From contig NZ_CP015438.1 in NCBI RefSeq assembly GCF_001634285.1, forward strand, positions 1,438,001 through 1,502,000: a DNA stretch of 64,000 nt. Direction: 5' to 3'. Shown in pieces: positions 36,304 through 45,605 of the stretch. Source of the DNA: Anoxybacillus amylolyticus. Lineage in GTDB: Bacteria; Bacillota; Bacilli; Bacillales; Anoxybacillaceae. Each line of letters begins with the position of its first letter. Position 1 is the stretch's first letter. The notes below the pieces were generated by a model that saw nothing but the letters and a program-made list of their open reading frames with translations, made no database searches and had not been told where the DNA came from. The translations under genes and the position numbers were made by a program.

Positions 36304-36617
36304 TGGCAGGGACGATTATCATTAACTTTTTATTAGGGATATTTGGATTTTTTATTGTTTTTCTTTTATCCTTTTCCACTAATAGCAGCACTACGACGTT
36401 GACGCGCAGCGCAATCACATTTGTTCTCTTTTTTCTAAGTGGCTATCTATTTCGTTGGATGTTTGCGTATATTCGGAAAGATCCGGTGAAACTAACGGTA
36501 ATGTCCCCATCCAATGAGGAAGATTTGCAACAATTGATGAAAGGATTAAACGAGGAAGAGACGCAAAAAGTGGCTGCCTACATTCGTCGTATGCTGCAAA
36601 ACGAAAACGACTCGTAA
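36303..36617 (+). CDS. Uncharacterised small membrane protein between cheD and sigD
   Basis: I do not recognise this 104-residue protein. Two membrane helices are plain, about 5-25 (IIINFLLGIFGFFIVFLLSF) and 35-57 (AITFVLFFLSGYLFRWMFAY), joined by a short Ser/Thr-rich turn. The remaining 45 residues are charged and helical (NEEDLQQLMKGLNEEETQKV). The ATG overlaps the cheD stop by one base, so it is translated with the chemotaxis genes. The classic B. subtilis operon has no named gene here. Composition is like its neighbours. A motility role is likely only from its location. Confidence 0.8.
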   Translation: MAGTIIINFLLGIFGFFIVFLLSFSTNSSTTTLTRSAITFVLFFLSGYLFRWMFAYIRKDPVKLTVMSPSNEEDLQQLMKGLNEEETQKVAAYIRRMLQNENDS

Positions 36618-36659
36618 AAGTAGCGCCGGACAGTTTGACGATAAACGAGGAGGAGTAGT

Positions 36660-37415
36660 ATGGCAAACGTTTCAGCGCGCGAAGAGCAAAAACATTGGCA
36701 ACATTGGGTGATGAATCGTGACCGACAAGCGGCAGATGAACTTGTTCAAAAATATATGCCGCTTGTGCATTACCAAGTGCAACGAATCGCTATTTCTTTG
36801 CCGAAAAATGTGAACAAACACGAATTAATTAGTTTCGGACTGCTAGGGCTATATGACGCGCTTGAAAAATTCGATCCTTCTCGCGATTTGAAATTTGACA
36901 CGTATGCCTCGTTTCGTATTCGCGGCGCCATTTTAGACGGATTGCGAAAAGAAGATTGGCTTCCGCGCAGCTTGCGAGAAAAAACGAAAAAAATTGAAGC
37001 GACAATGGCTAAAATGGAGCAACAATATATGCGTGAAGTGACGGCGAAAGAAGTGGCCGATGCGTTAGGTATGACGGAAGAAGAAGTATATACAGTCATG
37101 AATGAAGGGTTTTTTGCGAATATTTTGTCGTTAGATGAATGGCCGAAAGAAGAGGATGATGGTCCGTTAACGTTGCGTGACGAAAAAGCGGTTTCTCCAG
37201 AAGAAATGGTGTTGCACGAAGAATTGCGCCAACAGCTTGCTCAAGTCATTCAGCAACTAAACGAAAAAGAACAGCTAGTGATTAGCTTGTTTTATAAAGA
37301 AGAATTGACATTGACGGAAATCGGGCAAGTGATGGGATTATCCACATCAAGAATTTCACAAATTCATTCTAAAGCGCTTTTTAAATTGCGTAAAATATTA
37401 GAAAAAGTGTGGTAA
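36660..37415 (+). CDS. sigD: RNA polymerase sigma-28 factor SigD
   Basis: Directs transcription of late flagellar (flagellin, stators, chemoreceptors) and autolysin genes. 251 residues of the FliA/SigD family: region 2 with LVHYQVQRIAISLPKNVNKH and FDTYASFRIRGAILDGLRKE near 80-99, region 3 near 115-150, and region 4 with the helix-turn-helix ELTLTEIGQVMGLSTSRISQ near 217-236. GAGGAGGAG precedes the ATG. As in B. subtilis its place near the end of a 27-kb operon would make its level sensitive to how far transcription proceeds. Confidence 0.97.
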   Translation: MANVSAREEQKHWQHWVMNRDRQAADELVQKYMPLVHYQVQRIAISLPKNVNKHELISFGLLGLYDALEKFDPSRDLKFDTYASFRIRGAILDGLRKEDWLPRSLREKTKKIEATMAKMEQQYMREVTAKEVADALGMTEEEVYTVMNEGFFANILSLDEWPKEEDDGPLTLRDEKAVSPEEMVLHEELRQQLAQVIQQLNEKEQLVISLFYKEELTLTEIGQVMGLSTSRISQIHSKALFKLRKILEKVW

Positions 37416-37446
37416 CTGCCACTAAGGCAAAAAGGAAGTGATAAAT

Positions 37447-37692
37447 ATGAGTTTAAAATTAGTAGAACTGCAAATCGCACTTCCAAGAACATACGACATC
37501 GCGAAAATTCAAACACATATCCAACACCATCCCGAGCATATGCAAGCACAATTAGCAACAGACATGCAGAAACAAAAAGAGCGTATCGAACGGCAAGTCA
37601 CAAACAAACGAACCGCTTCTAATGCTCGCTGGGAAAAACATGAACAAGCGGAGCATCCATACAAAGGAACGATCATTGATTTCATGGGATAG
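37447..37692 (+). CDS. Uncharacterised small hydrophilic protein between sigD and swrB
   Basis: I cannot name this 81-residue protein. The ATG at 37447 has AAAGGAAG nine bases upstream; an in-frame GTG at 37438 overlaps that site. It starts SLKLVELQIALPRT, then is Gln-, His- and Lys-rich (QHHPEHMQAQLATDMQKQKE) and probably one long helix, ending with EHPYKGTIIDFMG. No membrane segment, cysteine or known domain. Similar Gln-rich small ORFs starting with an LQ..xPRT-like stretch occur near sigD in other Firmicutes in my recollection; this is unverified. B. subtilis has swrB directly after sigD. Confidence 0.75.
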   Translation: MSLKLVELQIALPRTYDIAKIQTHIQHHPEHMQAQLATDMQKQKERIERQVTNKRTASNARWEKHEQAEHPYKGTIIDFMG

Positions 37693-37701
37693 AGGGATGA
37701 G

Positions 37702-38199
37702 ATGATAGCATTGTTACTGACCATCAGCTTTGTGTTACACGCGCTTTCGCTTTTTATTATCATTTTACTGTACTTGCAGCTTACAAAAATTAAAGAAGTG
37801 GAAAAACGGCAGTCGCAAATTATCGAGGAAATGGAGCAAACGGTATCAGCTTATTTTATTGAATGGAAAGAAGAAAACGAACGGTTTTTGCAGGCATTAT
37901 CGAAAACATTACATCACCGCTCTAGTGCAAAGAATGAAACGAAAGCAGAAAAATCAGAAGCAGCACCTAGCACCGCGCTTTTTGAGCGAAAAGAGAGCGA
38001 GTGGTCGCCGCTAGCACACGTTGACCAAATGAAAGATACGGTCGAAATTCGCACTATCCGACCGAAGCCGGCGCCGCTTTCCTTAGCGGAACAGGTGGTA
38101 CAGCTTTATAAAGAAGGGAAAACGATAGAAGAAATCGCAAAAATGCTAAAAAAAGGAAAAACAGAAATTGAATTGCTCTTGAAATTTCGTCAAATGTGA
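37702..38199 (+). CDS. swrB: Swarming motility protein SwrB (YlxL)
   Basis: 165 residues with one N-terminal membrane helix (about 3-27), a coiled coil (about 28-65, KIKEVEKRQSQIIEEMEQTV), a low-complexity linker and a C-terminal helix-turn-helix-like domain (LAEQVVQLYKEGKTIEEIAK near 128-147). This matches B. subtilis SwrB, which activates the FliP-dependent export gate during basal-body maturation and follows sigD. The ATG follows AGAGGGATGAG. It is the last gene of the fla/che operon; I see no strong terminator before the rpsB promoter at 38208. Confidence 0.88.
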   Translation: MIALLLTISFVLHALSLFIIILLYLQLTKIKEVEKRQSQIIEEMEQTVSAYFIEWKEENERFLQALSKTLHHRSSAKNETKAEKSEAAPSTALFERKESEWSPLAHVDQMKDTVEIRTIRPKPAPLSLAEQVVQLYKEGKTIEEIAKMLKKGKTEIELLLKFRQM

Positions 38200-38207
38200 A
38201 ATACGGC

Positions 38208-38236
38208 TTGATTGTCATTTCTAGTTGTGATATATT
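38208..38236 (+). promoter_or_regulatory. SigA promoter of rpsB
   Basis: TTGATT (38208-38213) and TATATT (38231-38236) are exactly 17 bases apart, only nine bases after the swrB stop. The expected start near 38243 leaves a leader of about 110 bases before rpsB. Confidence 0.7.
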
Positions 38237-38242
38237 TTTACA

Positions 38243-39060
<818 letters not shown>

Positions 39061-39082
39061 CGTGCACCTGAACAAATGGCGG

Positions 39083-39122
39083 AAAGGTGATAAGAGGGGA
39101 AAGCCTTTTATCACCTTTTTTT
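39083..39122 (+). terminator. Rho-independent terminator after rpsB
   Basis: AAAGGTGATAA (39083-39093) and TTATCACCTTT (39108-39118) pair perfectly over 11 bases, with a 14-base loop and a seven-T run (39116-39122). Confidence 0.92.
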
Positions 39123-39153
39123 GAGACAGAAAATGGCGCAAATCGGCTATACT
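39123..39153 (+). promoter_or_regulatory. Candidate promoter of tsf
   Basis: TATACT (39148-39153, five of six) lies 26 bases past the rpsB terminator. The best upstream element is GAGACA (39123-39128, four of six) at a wide spacing of 19. The -10 element is convincing, the -35 weak. Confidence 0.45.
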
Positions 39154-39165
39154 AAAAAAGTGTAA

Positions 39166-39190
39166 ACAAAATTTGCGCTGCGAATTTTGT
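39166..39190 (+). promoter_or_regulatory. Hairpin at the 5' end of the tsf leader
   Basis: ACAAAATTTGC (39166-39176) pairs with GCGAATTTTGT (39180-39190) over 11 bases with one G-T pair and a GCT loop. It begins close to the expected transcription start and ends 11 bases before the AAAAGGAGG ribosome site. No T run follows. It could stabilise the message or bind a regulator. Confidence 0.6.
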
Positions 39191-39215
39191 GCATATACAT
39201 AAAAGGAGGATATTT

Positions 39216-40100
39216 ATGGCAATTACAGCTCAAATGGTAAAAGAGTTACGCGAAAAAACGGGAGCAGGCATGATGGATTGCAAAAAAGCGCTCACAGAAA
39301 CAAACGGTGATATGGAAAAAGCAATCGACTGGCTCCGAGAAAAAGGTATTGCGAAAGCTGCGAAAAAAGCAGACCGCATTGCTGCAGAAGGAACAACATT
39401 CATTGAAGTAGAAGGAAACAACGCAGTAATCGTAGAAGTGAACTCCGAAACAGACTTCGTTGCGAAAAACGATGATTTTAAAGCGCTTGTGAAAGAACTT
39501 GCGACACACTTATTAAAAAACAAACCAGCAACATTAGAAGAAGCGTTACAACAAAAAATGGAGAACGGTGCAACAGTAGAAGAGCACATTAATGCAGCGA
39601 TTGCGAAAATCGGGGAAAAATTAACGCTTCGCCGTTTTGAAATTATCGAGAAAAGCGACAATGCTGCGTTCGGTGCATATTTGCACATGGGTGGTCGCAT
39701 CGGTGTATTGACGTTGTTAGAAGGTACAACAGACGAAACAATCGCGAAAGACGTCGCGATGCACATTGCAGCACTTAGCCCGAAATACGTATCCCGTGAT
39801 CAAGTTTCGCAAGCGGAGCTTGACCGTGAGCGCGAAGTGTTAAAGCAACAAGCACTAAACGAAGGCAAACCAGCAAACATCGTCGAAAAAATGGTCGAAG
39901 GCCGCTTAAACAAATTTTATGAAGACATTTGCTTACTAGAGCAAACATTTGTAAAAAATCCAGATGTGAAAGTTCGCCAATTTGTTGAAGCAAACGGAGC
40001 GACAGTGAAAAGCTTTGTTCGTTACGAAGTAGGCGAAGGAATCGAAAAACGGCAAGACAACTTTGCAGAAGAAGTAATGAGCCAAGTAAGAAAGCAATAA
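39216..40100 (+). CDS. tsf: Translation elongation factor Ts
   Basis: Nucleotide-exchange factor for EF-Tu. The ATG at 39216 follows AAAAGGAGG; the longer frame from 39189 runs through the leader. 294 residues. The N-terminal UBA-like domain has [20 protein letters not shown] near 7-26, and the core has the EF-Tu contact motif [11 protein letters not shown] near 79-89. The C-terminal coiled-coil part is intact. It ends in a strong terminator before pyrH. Confidence 0.98.
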   Translation: MAITAQMVKELREKTGAGMMDCKKALTETNGDMEKAIDWLREKGIAKAAKKADRIAAEGTTFIEVEGNNAVIVEVNSETDFVAKNDDFKALVKELATHLLKNKPATLEEALQQKMENGATVEEHINAAIAKIGEKLTLRRFEIIEKSDNAAFGAYLHMGGRIGVLTLLEGTTDETIAKDVAMHIAALSPKYVSRDQVSQAELDREREVLKQQALNEGKPANIVEKMVEGRLNKFYEDICLLEQTFVKNPDVKVRQFVEANGATVKSFVRYEVGEGIEKRQDNFAEEVMSQVRKQ

Positions 40101-40104
40101 CTGG

Positions 40105-40136
40105 AATAGGGAACACAGCGGTGTTCCCTATTTTTA
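40105..40136 (+). terminator. Rho-independent terminator after tsf
   Basis: AATAGGGAACAC (40105-40116) and GTGTTCCCTATT (40121-40132) form a perfect 12-pair stem around AGCG, followed by TTTTT. It starts four bases after the tsf stop. Confidence 0.93.
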
Positions 40137-40161
40137 AAGATTAGCTATACGGAGGAATCGC

Positions 40162-40884
40162 ATGAATAACCCAAAATATAAACGTGTAGTGCTGAAACTG
40201 AGCGGAGAAGCGTTAGCCGGCGATCAAGGATATGGTATTAACCCAGCCGTTATTCAATCGATTGCCAAACAAGTGAAAGAAGTAGCGGAATTAGGGGTGG
40301 AAGTCGCCGTCGTTGTCGGAGGCGGAAACATTTGGCGCGGAAAAACCGGTAGCGAAATGGGCATGGACCGCGCAACCGCAGACTACATGGGGATGCTTGC
40401 TACCGTCATGAACTCACTTGCTTTACAAGATAGTCTCGAGCATCTTGGGGTTGAAACGCGCGTACAAACGTCGATTGAAATGCGCCAAGTGGCGGAGCCA
40501 TATATCAGAAGAAAAGCGATTCGTCATCTCGAGAAGAAGCGAGTTGTCATCTTTGCCGCTGGCACAGGGAATCCTTACTTTTCAACCGATACGACCGCTG
40601 CATTGCGCGCTGCTGAAATTGAAGCAGATGTCATTTTAATGGCGAAAAATAATGTTGACGGTGTCTATAGCGCTGACCCAAAAGTCGACCAAAACGCAGT
40701 GAAATACGATGAACTATCGTATTTAGACGTTATCAAACAGGGGCTTGGCGTCATGGATTCGACCGCTTCATCGTTATGCATGGATAACGACATTCCACTT
40801 ATTGTATTTTCCATTATGGAAGAAGGCAATATCAAACGAGCCGTTCTTGGCGAAAATATTGGAACAGTTGTAAGGGGGAAATAA
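40162..40884 (+). CDS. pyrH: Uridylate kinase PyrH
   Basis: Phosphorylates UMP to UDP; a hexameric enzyme of the amino-acid-kinase fold, allosterically controlled by GTP and UTP in related bacteria. 240 residues. Motifs: [12 protein letters not shown] near 8-19, GGGNIWRG near 54-61, the [20 protein letters not shown] stretch near 70-89, [11 protein letters not shown] near 134-144 and the C-terminal TVVRGK. ACGGAGGA precedes the ATG. No clear promoter lies in the short space after the tsf terminator, so expression may depend on read-through. frr overlaps its stop region. Confidence 0.97.
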   Translation: MNNPKYKRVVLKLSGEALAGDQGYGINPAVIQSIAKQVKEVAELGVEVAVVVGGGNIWRGKTGSEMGMDRATADYMGMLATVMNSLALQDSLEHLGVETRVQTSIEMRQVAEPYIRRKAIRHLEKKRVVIFAAGTGNPYFSTDTTAALRAAEIEADVILMAKNNVDGVYSADPKVDQNAVKYDELSYLDVIKQGLGVMDSTASSLCMDNDIPLIVFSIMEEGNIKRAVLGENIGTVVRGK

Positions 40885-40886
40885 TG

Positions 40887-41444
40887 ATGGCAAAACAAGT
40901 ACTCACAGCAACAAAAGAAAAAATGGATAAAGCTGTTCAAGCGTTTACTCGCGAGTTAGCAAGCGTTCGTGCCGGCAGAGCAAACCCAGCCCTATTGGAA
41001 AAAATTACAGTCGACTACTATGGAATGCCAACACCGATTAATCAGCTAGCAGGCATCCACGTACCAGAAGCGCGCTTGCTTGTCATTCAGCCGTACGACA
41101 AATCGATTTTAAAAGACATTGAAAAATCGATTTTAGCTTCTGATTTAGGATTGACTCCTTCCAACGACGGCTCTGTTATTCGCATTGCGATTCCACCACT
41201 AACAGAGGAGCGTCGTCGTGAACTTGTGAAAGTCGTGAAAAAATATTCCGAAGACGCAAAAGTAGCGGTACGGAACATTCGCCGCGATGCGAACGACGAG
41301 TTGAAAAAGCTCGAGAAAAACGGGGAAATTACTGAAGATGAGTTGCGTAGCTACACAGACGACGTGCAAAAACTAACAGACGACCATATTACAAAAATTG
41401 ATGCTATTACAAAAGATAAAGAAAAAGAAATTATGGAAGTTTAA
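40887..41444 (+). CDS. frr: Ribosome recycling factor
   Basis: Splits post-termination ribosomes with EF-G. Tandem ATG codons at 40884 and 40887; the second is better spaced from AAGGGGGA and gives 185 residues, the usual length. Landmarks: [20 protein letters not shown] near 24-43, [20 protein letters not shown] near 111-130 and the ending KEKEIMEV. It is tightly coupled to pyrH and ends at a strong terminator. Confidence 0.97.
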   Translation: MAKQVLTATKEKMDKAVQAFTRELASVRAGRANPALLEKITVDYYGMPTPINQLAGIHVPEARLLVIQPYDKSILKDIEKSILASDLGLTPSNDGSVIRIAIPPLTEERRRELVKVVKKYSEDAKVAVRNIRRDANDELKKLEKNGEITEDELRSYTDDVQKLTDDHITKIDAITKDKEKEIMEV

Positions 41445-41455
41445 TCCCTTATGAC

Positions 41456-41487
41456 AAAAAACCCTCTATGTGCCAAGAGGGTTTTTT
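41456..41487 (+). terminator. Rho-independent terminator after frr
   Basis: ACCCTCT (41461-41467) pairs with AGAGGGT (41476-41482); flanking A and T runs extend the stem by five more pairs. The loop is ATGTGCCA and seven T follow the GC part. Confidence 0.93.
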
Positions 41488-41520
41488 TGCTATAATGAAA
41501 AAGCGACATGAGGTGCATGT

Positions 41521-41550
41521 TTGACGAAATGATGGCTTCTTGATTACACT
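41521..41550 (+). promoter_or_regulatory. Candidate promoter of uppS
   Basis: TTGACG (41521-41526, five of six) and TACACT (41545-41550, four of six) are 18 bases apart, about 45 bases before uppS. A perfect TATAAT also occurs at 41491-41496 just after the frr terminator but without a good -35 element. Confidence 0.45.
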
Positions 41551-41594
41551 AGCCTCATAGTGAATGGAAACAATCGAGAAAACGGAGGACTAGG

Positions 41595-42362
41595 ATGTTT
41601 AATAAACTTTGGAAAGGTCATAAACCACTTTCTACGGAATACACGAAAGAAGAGGTGTTACGGCACCCAATTCCGGAACATGTGGCGATTATTATGGATG
41701 GAAACGGACGCTGGGCGAAAAAGAGGTCGTTGCCGCGCGTTGCCGGTCATTATGAAGGAATGCAAGTCGTTCGAAAAATTACGCGGTTTGCCAATGAACT
41801 AGGCATTAAAGTGTTAACGCTCTATGCGTTTTCTACAGAAAATTGGAAGCGTCCGAAGCAGGAAGTCGATTATTTAATGAAGCTTCCAGAGCAATTTTTG
41901 ACGACATTTTTGCCTGAACTAATCGAAGAAAATGTCAATGTCCGCGTCATTGGAAATCGTGAGCAGCTTCCAGAGCATACGCGTCGTGCGGTAGAAAAAG
42001 CGATGGAAGAAACGAGACATAATACAGGGCTTATTTTAAACTTTGCACTCAATTACGGCAGTCGCCGAGAACTTACGTATGCAATGAAAGAAATTGCCAA
42101 ACAAGTGGCAAAAGGACAATTAGCACCGGAGGAAATTACCGAAGACGTCATCGCTTCGTATTTAATGACAAAAGATTTAAAAGACCCTGATTTACTTATT
42201 CGGACGAGCGGAGAAATTCGCTTAAGCAATTTTATGCTTTGGCAGCTGGCGTATACAGAGTTTTGGTTTACGGATGTGCTCTGGCCAGATTTTACGGAAC
42301 AACATTTATTACAAGCGGTCGCAGAATTTCAGCAGCGTGGCCGACGATTTGGAGGCGTATAA
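41595..42362 (+). CDS. uppS: Isoprenyl (undecaprenyl diphosphate) synthase
   Basis: cis-Prenyltransferase that makes the C55 lipid carrier for cell-wall synthesis from FPP and IPP. 255 residues. The catalytic aspartate is Asp35 in [13 protein letters not shown]; other family blocks are [11 protein letters not shown] near 52-62, [14 protein letters not shown] near 75-88, and [20 protein letters not shown] near 203-222. GGAGGA precedes the ATG. It starts a lipid and isoprenoid set with cdsA and dxr. Confidence 0.97.
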   Translation: MFNKLWKGHKPLSTEYTKEEVLRHPIPEHVAIIMDGNGRWAKKRSLPRVAGHYEGMQVVRKITRFANELGIKVLTLYAFSTENWKRPKQEVDYLMKLPEQFLTTFLPELIEENVNVRVIGNREQLPEHTRRAVEKAMEETRHNTGLILNFALNYGSRRELTYAMKEIAKQVAKGQLAPEEITEDVIASYLMTKDLKDPDLLIRTSGEIRLSNFMLWQLAYTEFWFTDVLWPDFTEQHLLQAVAEFQQRGRRFGGV

Positions 42363-42367
42363 CGAGA

Positions 42368-43144
42368 ATGAAGCAACGAATCATCACAGGTGTAATTGCC
42401 GCTGCCCTTTTTTTACCGGTTGTTATTTTTGGCGGCATTCCTTTTATTGTCGTAACATATGTATTAGCAACGATTGGCTTGTTTGAATTATTGCGGATGA
42501 AAAATATGAAGCTTCTTTCGAGCGTTGGTGTGATAAGTACGTTATTAGTGTGGGGATTGCTTGCGCGTGAATCGTGGCTTTTGCCGTTAACGAAACTAGA
42601 CTTGGTTTTACTTATCGCCCTTTTCTTGCTTATTTATACGGTGACGACAAAAAATCGCTTTACGTTTGATGATGCGGCGTTTGTCATGTTGTCTAGTCTT
42701 TATGTTGGCTTTGGATTTCATTACTTTATGGAGACACGTTTAGCCGGTCTTTCCCTTATGTTTTACGCGCTATTTATCATTTGGGCGACCGATACAGGGG
42801 CATATTTTACAGGCCGAGCGCTCGGAAGACGGAAGCTTTGGCCGGAGATTAGCCCAAATAAAACAGTGGAAGGATCGGTTGGTGGCACGATTTGTGCGTT
42901 AATCGTTGCTCTTATTTATCAATGGTTTACCGATTCTTTTGCGGACATTCCGCTTATGCTTGTGATGACGCTCGTACTTTCGGCCGTTGGACAGATGGGA
43001 GATTTAGTCGAATCCGCGTTTAAGCGACATTATGGGGTAAAAGATTCAGGTAATCTTTTGCCTGGTCATGGCGGCATTTTAGATCGATTTGATAGCTTAT
43101 TATTTATGTTACCGATTTTGCATCTTTTCTTAACAATGATGTAG
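42368..43144 (+). CDS. cdsA: Phosphatidate cytidylyltransferase CdsA
   Basis: Makes CDP-diacylglycerol from phosphatidate and CTP, the branch point for phospholipids. The ATG at 42368 is chosen (TTGGAGGCG upstream, inside the end of uppS); the longer frame from 42239 overlaps uppS and is not coding. 258 residues with about seven or eight membrane helices. The signature region near the C-terminus is intact: [13 protein letters not shown] near 160-172 and the stretch from [20 protein letters not shown] through GILDRFDS near 217-244. Confidence 0.96.
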   Translation: MKQRIITGVIAAALFLPVVIFGGIPFIVVTYVLATIGLFELLRMKNMKLLSSVGVISTLLVWGLLARESWLLPLTKLDLVLLIALFLLIYTVTTKNRFTFDDAAFVMLSSLYVGFGFHYFMETRLAGLSLMFYALFIIWATDTGAYFTGRALGRRKLWPEISPNKTVEGSVGGTICALIVALIYQWFTDSFADIPLMLVMTLVLSAVGQMGDLVESAFKRHYGVKDSGNLLPGHGGILDRFDSLLFMLPILHLFLTMM

Positions 43145-43158
43145 TGGGAGTGGATACG

Positions 43159-44307
43159 TTGAAGTATATTAGTTTATTAGGTGCGAGCGGCTCAATTGGA
43201 AAGCAAACGCTAGATGTCATTGATGCGCATCGAGAAAAATTTCGCCTCATCGCTTTATCGGTCGGAAAAAATGTGGAAGCGGCGAAACAGGCGATTGACC
43301 AATTTCAGCCCGAACTTGTTGCCGTCGCTGACTGGGAGTCGTTTTCTGCACTGCGTGAGGAATATAACGGACACGTGAAAATCGTCGCTGGCGAAGAAGG
43401 AGTTATTGAAGTTGCCACCCATCCAAAAGCGGATATTGTGGTGAATGCAGTCGTCGGCAGCATTGGACTTTTGCCGACCTTAAAGGCAATCGAAGCGGGC
43501 AAGGCGATTGCTTTAGCAAACAAAGAAACGCTTGTTACTGCAGGACATATTGTCACAGAAGCAGCAATGAAGCATAATGTCGCGCTTCTTCCTGTTGATA
43601 GTGAACATTCAGCTATTTTTCAATGTTTGCAAGGAGAACAGCCGAAAACGATTGAGAAAATTATTTTAACAGCGTCAGGGGGAAGTTTCCGCGACCGAAC
43701 ACGTGAACAGCTTCGTCATGTAACAGTCGAAGAAGCGCTTCGTCATCCGAACTGGTCGATGGGAGCAAAAATTACGATTGATTCGGCGACGATGATGAAT
43801 AAAGGGCTTGAAGTCATTGAAGCGCACTGGCTTTTTCAGTTGCCATATGAACAAATCGATGTATTATTACATAGAGAAAGTATCGTTCATTCGCTCGTTC
43901 AATTTCACGACAGCAGCATCATCGCTCAACTTGGAACACCGGATATGCGCGTTCCGATTCAATATGCACTTACTTATCCTGACCGGTTAGAATTAAAAGG
44001 AGTCAAAAAGCTACATTTAGCAGAAGTCGGGAAGCTTCATTTCGACGCAGTTGATTTTGATCGTTACCGTTGTTTACAATTTGCATATGAGGCGGGAAAA
44101 AAAGGTGGTTCGCTGCCGACGGTGTTGAACGCGGCGAACGAGGAAGCCGTAGGGGCGTTTTTAAGCGGTCGTATTTCCTTTTTAATGATTGAAGAGCTCA
44201 TCGAACGGGCGTTAGCTCGGCATACGATTATCCAGCAACCGACGCTTGATGACATTCGGGCCGTTGACGAAGAAACGCGCCGTTATATCCGGTCATTATT
44301 AACATAA
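43159..44307 (+). CDS. dxr: 1-deoxy-D-xylulose-5-phosphate reductoisomerase
   Basis: Second step of the MEP pathway for isoprenoid precursors: converts DXP to MEP with NADPH. The TTG at 43159 has GGGAG eight bases upstream and gives the family start [14 protein letters not shown]; 382 residues. NADPH motif GASGSIG at 8-14; the metal/substrate region includes [15 protein letters not shown] near 144-158 and the catalytic-loop region [20 protein letters not shown] near 200-219. The pathway link with uppS (isoprenoid use) fits. Confidence 0.95.
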   Translation: MKYISLLGASGSIGKQTLDVIDAHREKFRLIALSVGKNVEAAKQAIDQFQPELVAVADWESFSALREEYNGHVKIVAGEEGVIEVATHPKADIVVNAVVGSIGLLPTLKAIEAGKAIALANKETLVTAGHIVTEAAMKHNVALLPVDSEHSAIFQCLQGEQPKTIEKIILTASGGSFRDRTREQLRHVTVEEALRHPNWSMGAKITIDSATMMNKGLEVIEAHWLFQLPYEQIDVLLHRESIVHSLVQFHDSSIIAQLGTPDMRVPIQYALTYPDRLELKGVKKLHLAEVGKLHFDAVDFDRYRCLQFAYEAGKKGGSLPTVLNAANEEAVGAFLSGRISFLMIEELIERALARHTIIQQPTLDDIRAVDEETRRYIRSLLT

Positions 44308-44322
44308 AGGGTGGTTGAAAAT

Positions 44323-45591
44323 TTGAATACGTTAAATACAGTTATTGCGTTTGTCGCTATTTTTGGGGCGCTTGTGTTTTTTCATGAACTTGGGCATTTA
44401 ATTTTTGCAAAGCGCGCTGGCATTTTGTGTAGGGAGTTTGCCATTGGGTTTGGCCCAAAAGTGTTTTCGTTCAAATGGGGGGAAACGGTCTATACAATTC
44501 GACTACTTCCGTTAGGCGGATTTGTCCGTATGGCTGGTGAAGACCCGGAAATGATTGAAGTGAAACCAGGCCAAATCGTCGGATTAGAGTTCGACCAAGA
44601 TGGCAACGTGAAAAAGATTATTATCAATCATAAAGACGAATATCCCGATGCAAAAATTATCGAAGTCGAGCAAGCAGATTTAGAGCATGGCATGTACATT
44701 GCTGGCTACGAAGATGGGGACGGAGAACGGCTCGTTCGCTTTCCGGTTAGAGAACAAGCGTTCTTTGTGCTCGATCATCAAGAAATTCAAATTGCGCCTT
44801 ATCACCGCCAATTTGTTTCAAAAACGCTCGGTCAGCGGGCGCTAGCTATTTTCGCAGGACCGTTAGCCAATTTCGTCTTAGCGTTTGCTGTGTTCGTGCT
44901 CATCGGTTTATTGCAAGGCTATCCCGTCGATAAACCGATCATCGGAGAATTAACAAAAGAAGGGGCGGCACGCGAAGCCGGTCTAAAGCAAGGGGACGTC
45001 GTGCTGTCAATTGATAATGAGCCGGTGACGACATGGACAGAAGTCGTTGAAATAATCCGTGCCCACCCAGAAGAAAAGCTAATGTTTAACATTCAGCGGG
45101 ATGGGAAAGTATTGAGTATTCCTGTAACGCCAGAGGCGAAACAAGTCCAAGGCGAAACGATCGGCTTAATTGGCGTCTATGGTCCGATGGAAAAATCGGT
45201 CGTCGGTTCGTTTAAACAAGGGGCACTAGAAACGTACTATTGGACCAAGCAAATCGTCGTCGGCATCGCCCATTTAATTACTGGGCAATTTTCGCTTGAT
45301 ATGCTATCAGGACCGGTCGGTATTGCTGTATCGACAAACAAAGTTGCCCAATCCGGCGTTTATTATCTCATGAAATGGGGCGCGATTTTAAGCATTAACC
45401 TCGGGATTGTGAATTTATTGCCGCTTCCGGCATTAGACGGTGGACGGTTAATGTTTTTTGCGCTTGAAGCGTTGCGCGGCAAGCCGATTGACCGGCAAAA
45501 AGAAGGAATGGTTCATTTTATCGGTTTTGCGTTATTAATGCTACTTATGTTAGTTGTGACATGGAACGACATTCAAAAATTTTTCTTGTAA
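44323..45591 (+). CDS. rseP: Site-2 intramembrane zinc metalloprotease RseP (RasP)
   Basis: Cleaves membrane anchors such as anti-sigma factors (RsiW in B. subtilis) and remnant signal peptides. The TTG at 44323 has AAAGGGTGG upstream and gives 422 residues, the B. subtilis length; a GTG at 44311 overlaps that site. The zinc motif HELGH is at 21-25 in the first membrane helix. A large loop follows, then a PDZ domain (about 200-275, [15 protein letters not shown]). The second zinc-ligand motif is [11 protein letters not shown] near 364-374. The 5' end of proS comes 14 bases after the stop. Confidence 0.95.
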   Translation: MNTLNTVIAFVAIFGALVFFHELGHLIFAKRAGILCREFAIGFGPKVFSFKWGETVYTIRLLPLGGFVRMAGEDPEMIEVKPGQIVGLEFDQDGNVKKIIINHKDEYPDAKIIEVEQADLEHGMYIAGYEDGDGERLVRFPVREQAFFVLDHQEIQIAPYHRQFVSKTLGQRALAIFAGPLANFVLAFAVFVLIGLLQGYPVDKPIIGELTKEGAAREAGLKQGDVVLSIDNEPVTTWTEVVEIIRAHPEEKLMFNIQRDGKVLSIPVTPEAKQVQGETIGLIGVYGPMEKSVVGSFKQGALETYYWTKQIVVGIAHLITGQFSLDMLSGPVGIAVSTNKVAQSGVYYLMKWGAILSINLGIVNLLPLPALDGGRLMFFALEALRGKPIDRQKEGMVHFIGFALLMLLMLVVTWNDIQKFFL

Positions 45592-45605
45592 GAGGTGCAA
45601 TTGAA

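Noticed and set aside
39230-39766. 178-codon minus-strand open frame inside tsf
   Set aside because: Shadow of a highly conserved gene; no promoter or ribosome site on that strand.
41491-41496. Perfect TATAAT right after the frr terminator as the uppS promoter
   Set aside because: No acceptable -35 hexamer at 16-19 bases upstream; the pair at 41521-41550 is better, though still tentative.
45480-45605. T-box riboswitch before proS
   Set aside because: proS starts 14 bases after the rseP stop; there is no room for a leader and no T-box sequence.
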